In this document: one piece after another, positions 38,308 through 50,550 of the stretch
Layout: the number at the start of each line of letters is the position of its first letter
How positions within the stretch are numbered: the first letter of the stretch is position 1
Assembly: GCA_013396915.1 (NCBI GenBank)
Contig: VWZL01001358.1
Location: 124,001 to 188,000, forward strand
DNA from: Stercorarius parasiticus
Taxonomy: Eukaryota; Chordata; Aves; Charadriiformes; Stercorariidae
Reading direction: 5' to 3'
Length of the DNA: 64,000 nt
Program-made: the position numbers and the translations under genes
Notes under the pieces: model-generated
The model's database searches: none
What the model was told of the DNA's origin: nothing
What the model saw: only the letters and a program-made list of their open reading frames with translations

Positions 38308-40079
38308 CTAAGTCAAAACAGAAATCACATTGGAATACAAGATTTGTCTTTTGATCCATTGGCTCTATTCATTCCCCTAATCAGTTCTGGGCAGCAACAG
38401 TTATTTGACATGGAGTGGAGGCGGGAGAGAGGGAGAAGCAAAATAATTGAATATTGCAGAGATTGTCCAAAATTGATTACTTGAATCTAAACCTTTTCAA
38501 GTTTTAGGTGGCGTTTCAGAGATTAATTCCTGCCACTGCGGCTTGTTCTCCAGGACAGGCGGTAAGGTCTAAAAGGATCTTTCGTTTCCCTGCACAGTCA
38601 CACACACAAAAAAATAGAAAATATTTTATTTCAAAGCAGGGAAGCTTCTGCAACTGATTTGACCCCAAGCACAGATCTAAAGCACTCCTGCAGTACATTC
38701 AAAGCCTGAACTTCACCATCTCTGGCTCATGCTCATCACTCGCCACACTCGCCAAGTGCGTGAGCCCTCTGTAAGCCAGCTCACACCACATACACCCCAG
38801 GCACTTGGGTTGGATGGACACCTTTCCCTGATCTTAGCATAATTTCATTTCTGTCTCGGAGTACAAGAGCACAGGAAACAGAAAAACAAAGTGGGAAACA
38901 CAACGAAGTGACAGCATGATGAAAACGCTCTGCCGGTTATCTGTTTTGTCTTGTTGCCAGATAATGGAGCAGACGCCAGCACACGGGAAGGATAACCTCG
39001 CTGTTTACATGTGCTCATAAGGTGGAGTGGCTAGAAATGTTATTTTTATGTATATGTATGTGTGTGTATATATATATAGAAAATATATACACACTTAAAT
39101 CAGAAAACTATTAAATTTTTGAAGGCTATATAAAAAATATATTCTGTCAAAACACTTCACCTTGTTTATATGTAGGCTACTAGAGAATTCCTCTAGAAGT
39201 AATTCTCTAAGAAGGAATCTGATTGATATGACTTTGGTTTTTGGCCCTTTAACACAGTAAATGGGGTTACAACCTTAAAATATACATATATATACATATT
39301 CACACGCACAGCCAGTTTGATTAAACCATGATTTGGGTACATGGCAAACCCAGAGCACCAGACTATTTGCTTAATTTTCTCTTTTGCCTTCACAGTGATA
39401 GTGAAAGCTCCTGGTCTGATGGCTCTGAAACTAAACTCCTGGGGCTACCATATACAAAATCAGGCTTTGTGCCTGAGCTGGTGGCTCAATGGGAAGAGTT
39501 TTCTATTTGCACAAAGTCCCAGGAGGGGAGGAAGGAAGCCTGGTCCTGGCTCTCAAAGAGGACAAACAGCTTACCCGCATGCTGCCCCCCAAAAAATGGC
39601 AAGAGAGGAGCCATAGTCCTCCTTTCCTTCCATCTCCCCCAGGCAGGGACCAGAGCTAGTCAGCATTTGGGTGGAAGGTGCTCTACTCAGGGGCATGAGC
39701 CCAGATTGGTCCCATCTAACTGTGGGCACCTGAAGGGGAGCATAGAGATGATCGGCACCATATAATGGTTGTATTTTGTGACATCTAAAGGAAAGACAGA
39801 TTCCTACTATGAGAAGTGTAGAACTTCAGGCTCTGATAGCTTTGTTTAAATAATTGTTCTTCTTTTTTGTACAAACTGCATAGGTTTTTTTACATGACCT
39901 TACAGAGATGAATAAGCATGCTCTGATACCATACCATGCTTTACACACAGAGTAGACCTTACAAGGAAACACCATACTTGCCTATGCTCTATTTAAAACC
40001 CATAATTTTTATTAGATAAAAAAAAATATTTCATGCAACATATTTAGGAAAATAACATTGTTACATCAGATCCACTTAC
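38308..40079 (-). other. ENOX1: ENOX1 intron, 1.8 kb
   Basis: This is the shortest complete intron here, splitting the Asn codon between the CxxC exon and the RRM exon. Its donor is GTAAGT and its acceptor is TTAG. It contains an AT/GT microsatellite able to form a short hairpin (39051-39094). I see nothing else in it. Confidence 0.88.
39051..39094. repeat. AT/GT repeat forming a perfect 12-base inverted repeat
   Basis: The arm 39062-39073 (GTGTGTATATAT) is the exact reverse complement of 39083-39094, with a 9-base spacer. It arises from low-complexity AT/GT sequence but could extrude as a small cruciform. Confidence 0.85.
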
Positions 40080-40253
40080 TTGGGTTTGGAGGGAAGAGCG
40101 TGCAGCTTTTGCAGTGAATTATTTCTTTGACTACAGGCACATCTGTTGGTGGTGGTGGCGGCACTAACCCCATGCCTGGTATCATTGGGTTAATCGGAGT
40201 GATTCCAGTCATCATGCTAAGGCTTGGATCAAAGCCTGGTACACAGATTGAAT
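40080..40253 (-). CDS. ENOX1: ENOX1 coding exon: Pro-rich segment with CxxC motif
   Basis: This internal exon of 174 bases encodes about 58 residues, beginning within the Asp of DSICVPGFDPSL and ending within the Asn of LFPPNPN. It contains the hydrophobic Met/Pro-rich stretch MMTGITPINPMIPG, a run of five prolines and the motif HCKSC, a CxxC pair just before the RRM. The family is described as having thiol-exchange activity, but I cannot say from sequence that this CxxC is catalytic. The acceptor is a pyrimidine-rich tract ending TTTTCAG and the donor is GTAAGT, both strong. Both flanking introns are phase 1, so the exon is symmetric. The preceding coding exon is not found anywhere up to 64000. 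Confidence 0.94.
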
Positions 40254-40364
40254 CTGAAAATATATAACATGAAATCCTGGCTTATAAATCTTGAAACCAC
40301 TTGTTACTATTTTCTTGCACAGACAGTTTCGCTTTAGGCTTTTTTTTTTTCCCCCAAGCATCAC

Positions 40365-40450
40365 TGTTAAAAAAAGGAGAAGGGAAAAGGAAAAATGGAA
40401 AAGGGAAAAGGGAGAGAAATGGGGAGGAGAGAGGGAGAGGGAGGTGCGTT
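40365..40450. repeat. Purine-rich tract
   Basis: This is an almost uninterrupted A/G stretch of about 80 bases (GAAAAGGGAAAAGGGAGAGA-type). It lies about 110 bases upstream of the CxxC exon in transcript orientation, where it reads as pyrimidines. It could act as an extended polypyrimidine region, but the exon has its own acceptor tract. Confidence 0.8.
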
Positions 40451-41509
40451 TCCAGCAAAAAACCCCAAACTATGCATAAAGAAGGGAATGTTACATAATT
40501 TAAAATATTAATATGACTGAGTAAAAAACACAGCACATTAAAGTGTAAAGCCATGCACCATGAATATCTGTTATTATCTGGAATGCAATTTTCTGTTTCA
40601 TAATGCTACTGCGGTGTTTACATTGCCTTCTGACCAGAGTGCACAAAGGATACAATTTAACATCGATATGTCCTCTCCATCTAATTGTCAGACAGATTTA
40701 TCACAACATAGCCGCCTCACATAAGTGACCTTGATTTATGAACACTACAGCGAAAGATCCATTTCTGGCTGTTTTATAGGAGTGTAGTTAGCCAAGTCTT
40801 CTAACCATTTTACCCTGGAATATAAAGTTTCAGCTGTTTAGAATGGGATCTTTTTGAACCTTGGAATTAATTCCTTCTTGTCCTGTTATTTAATCGGATT
40901 AGTAGATTCTCTTCAACACACGTATTATTAAAATATACCACTACAGCCCCATAAAGTAAAATGCACATTTGGCAAACGTTACTCTTTCTCCTTCCCGATC
41001 TCTTTGCCAAGACTTCCATACGTATTACTTAAAGCTGAAAGATTTACTGGGGAGCACCAGTGCTGTAACACCAAGAATTGTAATAAGCAGATGTTTCAGA
41101 TGAACTGAGAGCCAACTTCAGAAATTTGCTTTCGTTAAAAACAAGGCTTTGAGTTTCTTGAGGCATAATGAATAAAATATTTTGAGAGACCGATCTCTTT
41201 GTTGGCATAACACTGCTGCTATTTGGCATCATCAATTATTTAAAAGAAGAGAGTTACTTTGGTGTTCTACAGGTTTTCTGCTGAGTTTTCTGGCTAGCAA
41301 CTGGGAAGTATTTAATGGTACATGTAAAAGCGGGGTTTGGTAGCTCGGGAGCTTGTTTATTTTGAAGAAGTGAAGAGGGAAACAACAACTTCTCTAGGAT
41401 TTTATATATAGATATATATGTATTTTTAGGAAATTTGAGCTACATTTGCTACAAGACAGCATGATCAATGGAATGTGACAAGACAGGCCTGTTTCTTCAT
41501 CCTAAACCT

Positions 41510-41660
41510 GCTGCTGAGAAGCTATGTGACCCTGGGTTAGCCCACTGACCTTTCTGTATCCTAATTTCTGCATCTCCAAAAAAGGTACAAGAATACTCAC
41601 TTACTGCGGAGGATTAGCTCACATTTTTATAGCACTCTGCAGGTGTAAAGCACTCTGTGG
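41510..41660 (+). mobile_element. MIR-like ancient SINE
   Basis: The plus strand reads GCTATGTGACCCTGGGTTAG, then a CTGTATCCTAATTTCTGCATCT block, then a run of A with GG, then GGATTAGCTCAC and finally TGTAAAGCACTCTG. These follow the order of the MIR core and 3' half (GCTGTGTGACCTTGGGCAAG, cTCAGTTTCCTCATCTGTAAAATGG, GGATTAAATGAG, TGTAAAGCGCTTTG). It is heavily diverged but collinear over about 140 bases. Confidence 0.7.
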
Positions 41661-43314
41661 GGGCTGAAAATTAGCATTATGATTCCTGTGAAACATCCAT
41701 AATCATCTTCTCCAGGGAAGACAACTGAGGATTGAGAACCTCTACTCCAGCAGAGCTTGTATCTGTCTCGGCCGCACGCTCCCTGCTCTCCACGCACTGG
41801 CTGTGAGCCTTCATCACTTTCAGGCAGTTCTGTACATCAAGCGTAGCAAGCGCACAGCAAGCAAGGATTTGCTTTAGGCTTATTGAAGACTAGTATTAAT
41901 GAAAACTCATGATATTACATTACTGTTTTTTTAATAAGTGGGCTTATGAAAAAGGATTTGCTGGGTGTGATGCTTTTTTTTTCAGTATCAATGTATATGC
42001 ATTGCTTTTCAGATTAAGCTTTGAAACTCGGAGCCTGTTGTTCATTCTATGGGATGCAGTGGTGGCCATATTAAATATTCATGGTTAGTGAATGCTGGGA
42101 GATAAAGTCAGAGGTGAAAGGGCAACATACAATTCAAAGAAGTCCTCAGTCTACGCTAATTTGCTTGATCTCATTTTTAAAAGTCAGGCTTCTGACAGTC
42201 ACAGCAGGCCATCCTGCGCCGCACGCCCCTGCTGCGGGTGGAAGTCCATCATTACTCCTCGATGCTAAAGTGGCCCGCGGAGCTCCATGGGACGCAACGG
42301 GGAGCACCACAACAGCACTCAACACACACTGTCATACCGGTCCTCTCCTAGGATCAGGGAAAACCGGCACTGGAAAGATGCTGAGGAAGGCATCTCATCC
42401 ATCCCTCTGGACAAACGGAGGATCAGCTACAGTGCTAGCCAGATAGGAAATCTCATATAAAATCCAATATCCATCCTAGACTCACAGAATTCTGGGGCAA
42501 AGATGGAGCAGATGGAAATGTACAAGAAGAGAGACAGAAGGCCAGGTTCTCCCTGCCCTGCATGCATCTTTAAGGTCCCATGTGACAGCCAAGGAAAAAC
42601 ATCCTCATCTGGTGACTGCTACCATAAATTGTATTTAACCATTGCTGTTGTCTCTTTAAGACAACTACTAGATATGTTTCTGCTTCTCTACAATAGTAGG
42701 GAACTGAAACAACAGCAAACTCTGCTCAAAACACAGACACATGCTCACACCCAAAGTGAAGATGGCAGGTTTCAGTAAAAGTACAGTTTTCTGTATATTC
42801 CTTTGGCAGTGATGCAGACACAGAGAAAAACAAGGATATCTAAGGGAGATGGCAACAAGGAAACTCAAGTCCACAAACACTGTGAACATGGCCTTGAGAG
42901 GGAGCTGGGAGGGAGAGCTTTTAGCTTGCATGCCAATCAAAGCAGGTTTGTGATTTAAGTGGAAGAAAATTATTTGCCACTAATTCCTCCCACGTCCAAA
43001 GAAACGTGACTTTGTAAGTAACTTTGCCAGTGTTCATTACATGGCTTTGTCATCAGTTTCTTTTACAACTGGAATCAATCTACAAGAGCATGAAAAGAAT
43101 GCTGGGGGCCACCACTCCCAAAACATCCTTCTAGGTGTGCTGGGACTCCTTGCCTCCAGTAGGTGACTGTGTTGAGGTATATTGAAGAGGACGCAGTCAA
43201 TAATTCTTGAAATCTAATTCCATACCTTGCAGGCACTGATCCAAACCCCGCTAAGGTCAATAGCAAGACTACTGAAAGCATGAACAGCTTTTAACCAGGA
43301 CCAGGCTTACTTTC

Positions 43315-43458
43315 TCTGTCCTCTTGAATAAGTTCCTTCAGTTTCCCAATGTGTTAAATTGAGAATGAAATGCTTTCATACACCATATGAGCTCTGAGAG
43401 GATGCACAGGTACCATTTGTAGAGCGTCCTGGAAATGAAAAGCATTCTCTGAATACTA
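43315..43458 (+). mobile_element. MIR-like ancient SINE, 3' half
   Basis: The plus strand has AAGTTCCTTCAGTTTCCCAA, GAGAATGAAATG, CTGAGAGGATGCAC, TTTGTAGAGCGTCCTGGAAA and TGAAAAGCATT. These parallel the MIR order of AGTTTCCCCATCTGTAAAATGGG, GTGAGGATTAA, TTGTAAAGCGCTTTGAGAT and GAAAGGCGCT. It is a second, separate copy about 1.7 kb from the first and in the same orientation. Confidence 0.63.
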
Positions 43459-44990
43459 AAAATGAGTACTATGCATCACAGTGATGGAAAATTCAGCTGG
43501 ATTTCTGAACAGTGAAGATCTTGTTCAGACCCCCGAGGAGACTGGTGCTGCTTGCATCTACAGAGAAGCTGATGCATGCCACCTGCATATTGTTGACAAA
43601 CCATGAAGAGAGCCTACAGATGGGATGTCCAAAGGAAATACTGGTCTGGACTCTGAGGTGCAGAGAAAAGGGAACTGATAAAGTCACTGGAAAGTAAAGT
43701 CAATAAATTTACCACATCCAGAAAAATCCCAAGTTTAACTATATTAATGCTACTGAGTGCTGCAATAACAGAAGTTGGATATATAGCTCTTGTCTAGGGG
43801 CAGGGGACGATCATCCATCAGCACCACCACTGCGGTCTGCTCCACGTCCTGGCATTATGCCTATTTGGAGCAGGACCAGAGCTGGAGACAACCCCTGTTG
43901 AGCTTACTGGTAAGTTTGTTGGTCTTCAGAATCAAAGATACTGATAGGGTTATGCAGGATTACAAAAAATGGGAATCAACCTTGCCCACGTATGTTTTTT
44001 TAACAGATCCATTTGGATGTATGATTATTAAGGTATCGTAGACATGAATATGCTACACTAAACACAGAGATACATTAAATTTATATACTACACGCTTGAA
44101 GAGTTAAACGAGTAATATTTTGTGCTTTCAATGATCATAGCAGTATTTTTAAAGGGATCTATACATATATTTATGCAGCTAGGTAAGGGTTTTATGATCG
44201 CTTGGAATTATAAAAACCAACTTGGCAGAAGAGAGATAGTTAACATATGAAAAAAGTTAATAAACAATTACTAAATGAAATCATTAACATGGAAAATAAT
44301 CAGAGATGATAAAGAACTTTAAGAATGGAAAAGCACATGTTGTTCAAGTTAGAGTCCCTGGGGATACTGTACAAAAGGCTTGAACATTCACACATTTGTA
44401 CAACTGAACATCAATATTTTCAAGTCCACATTGTGCCTAAATTTGTCAAAATGAGTTAATTCCTGTTTCATCTAATAAGAAATTGGCATGGTGGAGAACA
44501 ATAAAAAGCTTGGAAGAACAAATATCTGGAACTGGTAGTCAGAGAGGCAAGAAATCTTCTTGACCACTTGGAGTAGTTTTTAAAGCTCTTTTTTCTTTCA
44601 CACAGAATATAGGAAGAACAAAACATTTTACATTAAATCTGGAAAAAATTGAAGAACAATAAAATCCCTTTAAGGATAACTATATACTAACACAGTGTAG
44701 TGCAAAACAATTGCTTTTATTAATCTCCATTTTGGGAGTGCATAAGCAACTTTGTCATCCATAAAAATAGCCACACAATCTTGGAGAAGCATCCTCCTTT
44801 CCTTCTTTGGCAACGGTTGCTGTCTGAATCACCTTCTGGTTTTGCCACATTATTGCTCTTCACAAATAACACGGATGCATGCTCCTGCCAACTGTGGTTT
44901 TGGGGATTGCACTCCATCACCAATACTAAGTCACCACCACATTTCCACCAGCCCTTACCACAAGTTCTATATCTGCTCAATATTACTTTT

Positions 44991-45020
44991 TAAGGGTATA
45001 ATCCCTAAGGGTATAATCCC
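44991..45020. repeat. Tandem duplication, 15-base near-palindromic unit
   Basis: Two exact copies of TAAGGGTATAATCCC lie head to tail. Each unit is nearly its own reverse complement, with GGG and CCC ends around TATAAT, so either strand can fold. Confidence 0.93.
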
Positions 45021-46016
45021 TCTCAGCCCTTGGATGTGTCATTTGTTTTGCTTGCAACTGCCAATTGTTTCTGTTGTGTTTGATGACAGTTGCCAAGTTG
45101 TATTTCTGTTGGATGCATAAGAACACCCATGTGTGCAAACATGGATTTGTTTGTGTGCCCCTACTTGCACACATGGAAGACTTCCATCATGGACATCATC
45201 AGACATGTGGCTCAGATCTGCTGGTCGAACACACAGAGAGAGACGGTGAGTGGTGAAAACAATGATGTGAACACAAAATAGCTAACCACAATAAAAAACA
45301 TTGAAAGGGTCCCCACGGCCTCGGAGTGATAATTTTACACTTAAGAAAAACAAGTCTATTTTTCGCTAGGGCTGAAAGACAAAAAAAGATCTGGTTCCAG
45401 GAATGGAGTTGCCTGCCAACATGCACTGAAAGGATTAGGACTGTGCAGGCAGCAGCTGGTAATAAATGTAGTAAGATGCTCGTTAAACTTTGGTTTCTGT
45501 GGAAAAAAAATAAAAGCTTCCGGAGACTAGAGATTTGATTGTGTACTTCAGGAACATCATTGCTGAGTATTTCAAGACTGAACATAGAGCTGATTTCTAA
45601 AAGCTGAGATTTAAGTTCTCCTGAAAAAGTCTGCCTCCCTTAAAACAAATACATATTTTATATTTTTATATGTATATATATTACTCGGCAGTAGCAAAGA
45701 AAGAGTAGCACTTTTTTTCCCTCAAATGAAGGAGGAATCTTATTAGCATAAGAAAAATGTTGTTATTCTAAAAACTTCTTGTGTTTTTATCTAAAATTCT
45801 CCCTCTAAACTCTACAGTCTCCCAGTGTCTTCACCCTCATGTCAGTCTCCTTTTGTTCTGTATCATCAATTAAGAACGAATATTCAGCTGCAAGCTAAAG
45901 ATCAACGTTGGATCACTGTTTTCTCTGGTCATTCAAATTTTACCATCTTCTGGGCTTCAGGAAGCTTTTGGTGGAAGTGGAGGAAAAAGAAGACAAAAGT
46001 GGTGCACCAGATCACT

Positions 46017-46103
46017 GATCATAGAATCACAGAATGGTTCGGGTTGGAAGGCCCCTTAAAGATCATCTAGTTCCAACCCCCTGCCATGGGCAGGGACACC
46101 TCC
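46017..46103 (-). mobile_element. CR1 LINE 3'-end fragment, cut at an ambiguous base
   Basis: The segment starts ATAGAATCACAGAATGGTTC and follows the reverse complement of the CR1 3' end through CCATGGGCAGGGACACCTCC. At 46104 there is a single N, and the sequence after it does not resemble the expected CR1 continuation. The abrupt end at the N suggests an assembly join or a collapsed gap rather than a natural truncation. Confidence 0.93.
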
Positions 46104-46104
46104 N
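46104..46104. other. Single ambiguous base at a sequence discontinuity
   Basis: One N follows directly after CR1 sequence, and unrelated sequence follows it. It probably marks a collapsed join. Confidence 0.95.
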
Positions 46105-48149
46105 AATTTGGTGTTGATCAAGCTGGAGGAGCCGAGTTGTGGAGCACCACTATAAGCCCCAAAGAGACAGACCTTGTAATGCAGTAGTGCTGAAGCCACC
46201 GGCATCTTCCAGTACATTTTCTTGTCCAGTTTAGATGTCATTAAACTTCTCGATTTCTCTGTTTCTAAACCAGATCATCCTCGCTCAGAGCAAGGAGCAT
46301 CTGACTGTGGCCAGTAGCAGGTGCCCAGGGAATCACAATAAGAAATAGGCAGGTAAAGAGCAAACTCTTTTTAGCTCGTATACATTGAGTGCTTACATAT
46401 TGCCAGGGGTAGAGATCACAACTGAACAATCCTTTCTAGCAGGTACCTATTCCACATGATTTGATTCATACTTTTTCACTTAAATCTTATTGTGCACCTA
46501 TTTATATTTTGAATCCGTTGGAACCTGTTTATATCTCTGGCTTTCAAAGCGTGGTGGTATGAGGGCAGTAACTAAGTGGGGAAATGTGCTTCCTTTGCTT
46601 TGCTAAAACAAGGTATTTGGCAGTTCCAGGCACATCTTCTAGTTCTTTCATCTTGAGAAATCACGAATAGCAGTTCCTTATTCACCTTATCCACAAGATT
46701 ATAGACTTTATTTCTGTTTTTATATTTTGCCATCTGTTTGGCATGCGAACGTTGTCTCTGCAGAGCTGCTACAAAGGAATATGGATACGGAACCTCTGAC
46801 TGGGGCCCCTTTTATAATCCTGAGAAGGTAACTGCAAGGGCAGAGATATCTTCGTAGGTGCTCATCTAGCCCTGAACTTTTGAAAGACTAAGTATTAAAG
46901 ACATGGGCAGATGCCCTTAAATAAGCACTGCGTGAACCCAATTGATGAAGCACCACGTGGGCATAGGAGTCCTGCAGGAACAGGAGTAAGGCAATGTGTA
47001 TGTGCATGTGTGTCTTGTATATTTGGAGGAGTGGAAAGGAGTGAATGAAGGAGGGGCAGGAAATCGCAGCCTCGACCTCCAGCTTTCTTGGTTGGCCAGG
47101 GGATCCATCTTAAGGCCATTCAGCAAGAGCTATATGCTGTGAAAGAGCCTGGACTGTAGCAAAAAACAAGTCTCTAAGGGAATTTTGGCAAAACCGGGGT
47201 GGAGGGGGAATCCAGATGAATGTTTCTCATTAATAATCAATGAAGTAATAATTTATATGAAGTCTACAGTTTCTACCAGACCCAGTCCATAAACAAAGCT
47301 CTTGTAGCATCATCAAAATGCATGCCACTTGAAAATTACTTCTATGAGACATATATCACTGCCAAATCCTTAGGGCTGTATTATTGTACTTTTGCTTTTT
47401 TGAAGAAAAATAGAGGAATAGTTTACAGCAGACAACCCCGAAACTTCAGATGCTGTTCCTCAGAGCTGGCTATGCTGTAGTTGAAAACACTAAAAGCAAA
47501 TCTGTCCTCCTCTTGATCCCTGCCCACAAAATCACAGGACAAACACTGTATTTAGAGCAATATACATGACAACAACTAAATTAAAGAAAACCACCTTCTC
47601 TTTTTACAAGCAAATCATGGGCTGAATCACTCCTGGTTCATCCTTTATTGCCGCAGCACGTGGCACAAGACCCCAGTCACGTTTAGAGCTTCTAATGCAA
47701 CGCAAATGATAGGAGAGAATAGCAAATAATAATAATACAACAAAGTGTTACCACAACAGATGCCACTCTCCTCCCAAGATGCAACGTCAATGCTGTTGTG
47801 TAAAGAAATCTACAGTGTCACTGTAATGTTATTTCTATTACTCCTTCTGCTCATGGGTAGCCATCAGTGCCATTTTGACATCAAAGTGGTCTCAGACACT
47901 ATCCGCCCACGGTGAATCTATTTGGTTTCCCCTTAGAGGAGCTCTGCAAAGAAGTACCTGTCAGGCAAGCCTGAAAATGAGCTGGAAAATTCAGGACTTG
48001 ATGTTGAGGGAGTCTGATGATGGTTTGTCAGTTTTTCACAGCTGACAGATGCATGTTTAAGAAGGTAGAGTCAGAAAATACTGACGAATCTTAGTCTCCA
48101 TCCGCAATCAGTTGCTCTTCTATGTGTAAAACCCCATTGCAGTGGAAAC

Positions 48150-48265
48150 TTGTGGAGGTGAAAACGGAAGAGGGAGAAAAGAGAAGGAGAATAGGAAAGA
48201 AGGAAAAAGGTAAAGAGAAAAATAAAAACAAAGGGAAGGAGGTGAAGGAGTGGGAAAGACGAACA
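48150..48265. repeat. Purine-rich tract
   Basis: About 110 bases are dominated by GGAGA/GAAAA wording with few pyrimidines. Nothing coding is supported in it. Confidence 0.75.
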
Positions 48266-50430
48266 GACACCAGTATCATGCAGATTCTCTGTGGCATTGG
48301 TCCATGCTCTACCCACAGGCTGTTTTGACCAGTGACAGGATTTTGAAGGATTCATGAGTTTACAGCACCTCACGATGTCCAGAGTCCTGACCTTCACAAA
48401 GCCCCTGCTGCTTAAGAACCGCTCCACGCAGTAGGAACAACGGGCTTCTTCCATCTCCTCATCAATAAATCACTTCCTTGTACGGGGTCAGTCACAAGTT
48501 CATTGTGGAGAAAATAACAAAACTGCAAATTCCGCACACTGCCACCTGATCCCCAGTTAATAGTTCCAAAGCCAGTTTGTGAAAATACGGGACCGGCCAA
48601 TATGCAAGATGCAATGTAACACATTGCTTACACAATCTAAAAAATGTGCAGCTGTTTTTTCTTGATTTTGAAAAGTCTTTGTGCACTCATTATATGCTTC
48701 TTGGGACAACCCTCTCCAGTTTTGCACTTCTTTCCGTTTCTCTAGTTTGTTCTTATCATGCACGGTGGGCTATTCAGTAAGGCTTGCCTTCACCAAACGA
48801 AGTAGCCTCTTTAAGACCCCTCCACTGGAAGCTGTTCAATCTGTTTGCCCAACGTGCCTCTTCCTAAAGTAAGACTTTGCTATGTTCCTTGCAAATGACA
48901 TCACCTTTCACCTCAAAGCTCTAGAAGACGAGAAAAGAAATAAATAAAACATGGTTATACAGCCAAGGAACTGTTAATGGATTTTCTTTGCTTGCTGTCT
49001 AGGAAAGCGCTGTATTCCAGAAATTTGAGAGGCACTTGTATGGCACAGAAAGAAAAAAAGGTTATTGGACGGTATAAGCACCTAAGTAGATGTAAATGAA
49101 TATGGAAAAGAAGTTGGAGAAATAGGAAAAATTTCAATTCCCAAGCTAGGCTAATACTGAAATATAACCTTTGTAACAGATGAAACATAAAAAGCCTCCA
49201 ACGTGTAAAAGATGGTAAAATACCATCTTCTGGATATTAATGTGACCTCAGAGAAAATGGGGAAAAAAATGAAATTCAGACATTCCAGTGGACATTTCCC
49301 AAATGAAAACAAAAGGGACTCATTTTTCTCATGAATCATGAAAGAAATGCTGGCTATTAAACGGGAGTTACTGTGTGGATCCTTGAATCTGTGGAATGCA
49401 TACAAGCACTCTCCTTGCCTTTCCAGGGTCACAGGAGTAATAACAGCATTGCTGAAACTGGAAAGAAGCTGTACAGTCCAGAAAGGTGTATCACCTGCAT
49501 GAGCAAGTTCTCACAGAAACACAAGACAAACTGGGGTCTGTCAGTCTGAAGGATCCTTCTAGCCCAGAAACCTGCCCCTAACAGCAAATCCCTAATTGTG
49601 CTTAGTACCAAAACATTTCAGGACAATCCAGAAATGAAACCTCTACGTAATGATCTCCTCATCTCCAACACTCTGCAGCTCAGGGGCTTCCGACGCCAGA
49701 GGAAGTTCTGTGTCTCCTTCAGGTTTATTTTGGGATGAAAATACCCATGAGCTTTATTGCATGGGATGTATTTCTCTGGATGTCACCACTGGAGATGACA
49801 GAAAGTTGTCCTGTGAAATCAGCTGGAAAATCTTTAGTGACGATATTTCAAACTTTTATCCAAGTTATTCTATGTGCATGCTCCTCCTTTAAAAGCCTGA
49901 GGAAACAGGCATAAGAGAGACTTAAACTATAATGTTAAAGGATTGTTTCTGGTACTGTTTTCCTAGTTTCTTTCATGCAGGGCCTAAAACCATTGTATCT
50001 TTAACCCACAGAGTATGGAAGGAGGGTAAGTATACCAGGTGTAGTAAATATTTGCTGTCTATAAACTAATGCAGTAAGAAATCCCAATATTTTGTATTAT
50101 CCTCTACTAGAACTGTTTGATGTCTATCCAGTTTACGGCAGTAACTTGTAGGATAATATTTGAATGCTCTGTGCATGTGCAGAACACCTGTTGGATTTGA
50201 ATTTGATTAACTAACTGTTGAGTAAGTAATAAAACGGTACTTGGTGAATTAATAAACTGTTTATTGGTTAAGAATTAAGCAAGAATCCTATCTTGAGAAA
50301 TACTACGCTACATAAAACATGATCTGAAAAGAAGCCAGAGTTGATAGCAGCAAGTAATGCTCCTGAGTGTCTATAAAAAGAGCTGTCTTAATTAAACTCC
50401 AATGCACTATGACAAAGCTGTTCTGTTACG

Positions 50431-50550
50431 TTTTGGCTTTAAAAGCCATCTCGCACCTCAGCAAACTGAAAACATTCCTAAGTGCTTAGATTTTGGCTTT
50501 AAAAGCCATCTAGCACCCCAGCAAACTGAAAACATTACTATGTGCTTAGC
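50431..50550. repeat. Tandem duplication, 60-base unit
   Basis: Two copies with a period of exactly 60 bases (50431-50490, 50491-50550) differ at about five positions. Each begins TTTTGGCTTTAAAAGCC, containing the palindrome GGCTTT-A-AAAGCC. The 60-base period keeps an open frame across both copies, but I see no sign it is coding. Confidence 0.95.

Larger units (their letters stand above)
2744..40253 (-). other. ENOX1: ENOX1 gene, internal part (five coding exons and introns)
   Basis: Five minus-strand exons join into one reading frame with GT-AG introns: 174, 207, 234, 213 and 107 coding bases. The product matches ecto-NOX disulfide-thiol exchanger 1, a cell-surface protein family with hydroquinone (NADH) oxidase and protein disulfide-thiol exchange activities. 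ENOX1 rather than the paralogue ENOX2 is indicated by PENATEEIIQEVFEQCGD in the RRM, by AITVLLTWIERGEV in the helical exon, and by VFNASTRQKAW in the last exon (ENOX2 differs at each of these). By recall of the human protein these exons cover roughly residues 70-380 of about 640. The initiator exon and the C-terminal exons are not visible here, so the gene extends beyond both window ends. Intron sizes in transcript order are 1772, 7420, 12083 and 15300 bases. The assignment rests on remembered family sequences, not on a search. Confidence 0.95.

Noticed and set aside
42081..42446. Plus-strand open frame of 121 codons over a CpG-bearing stretch
   Set aside because: No domain or family match, and composition changes midway. 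It is probably chance.
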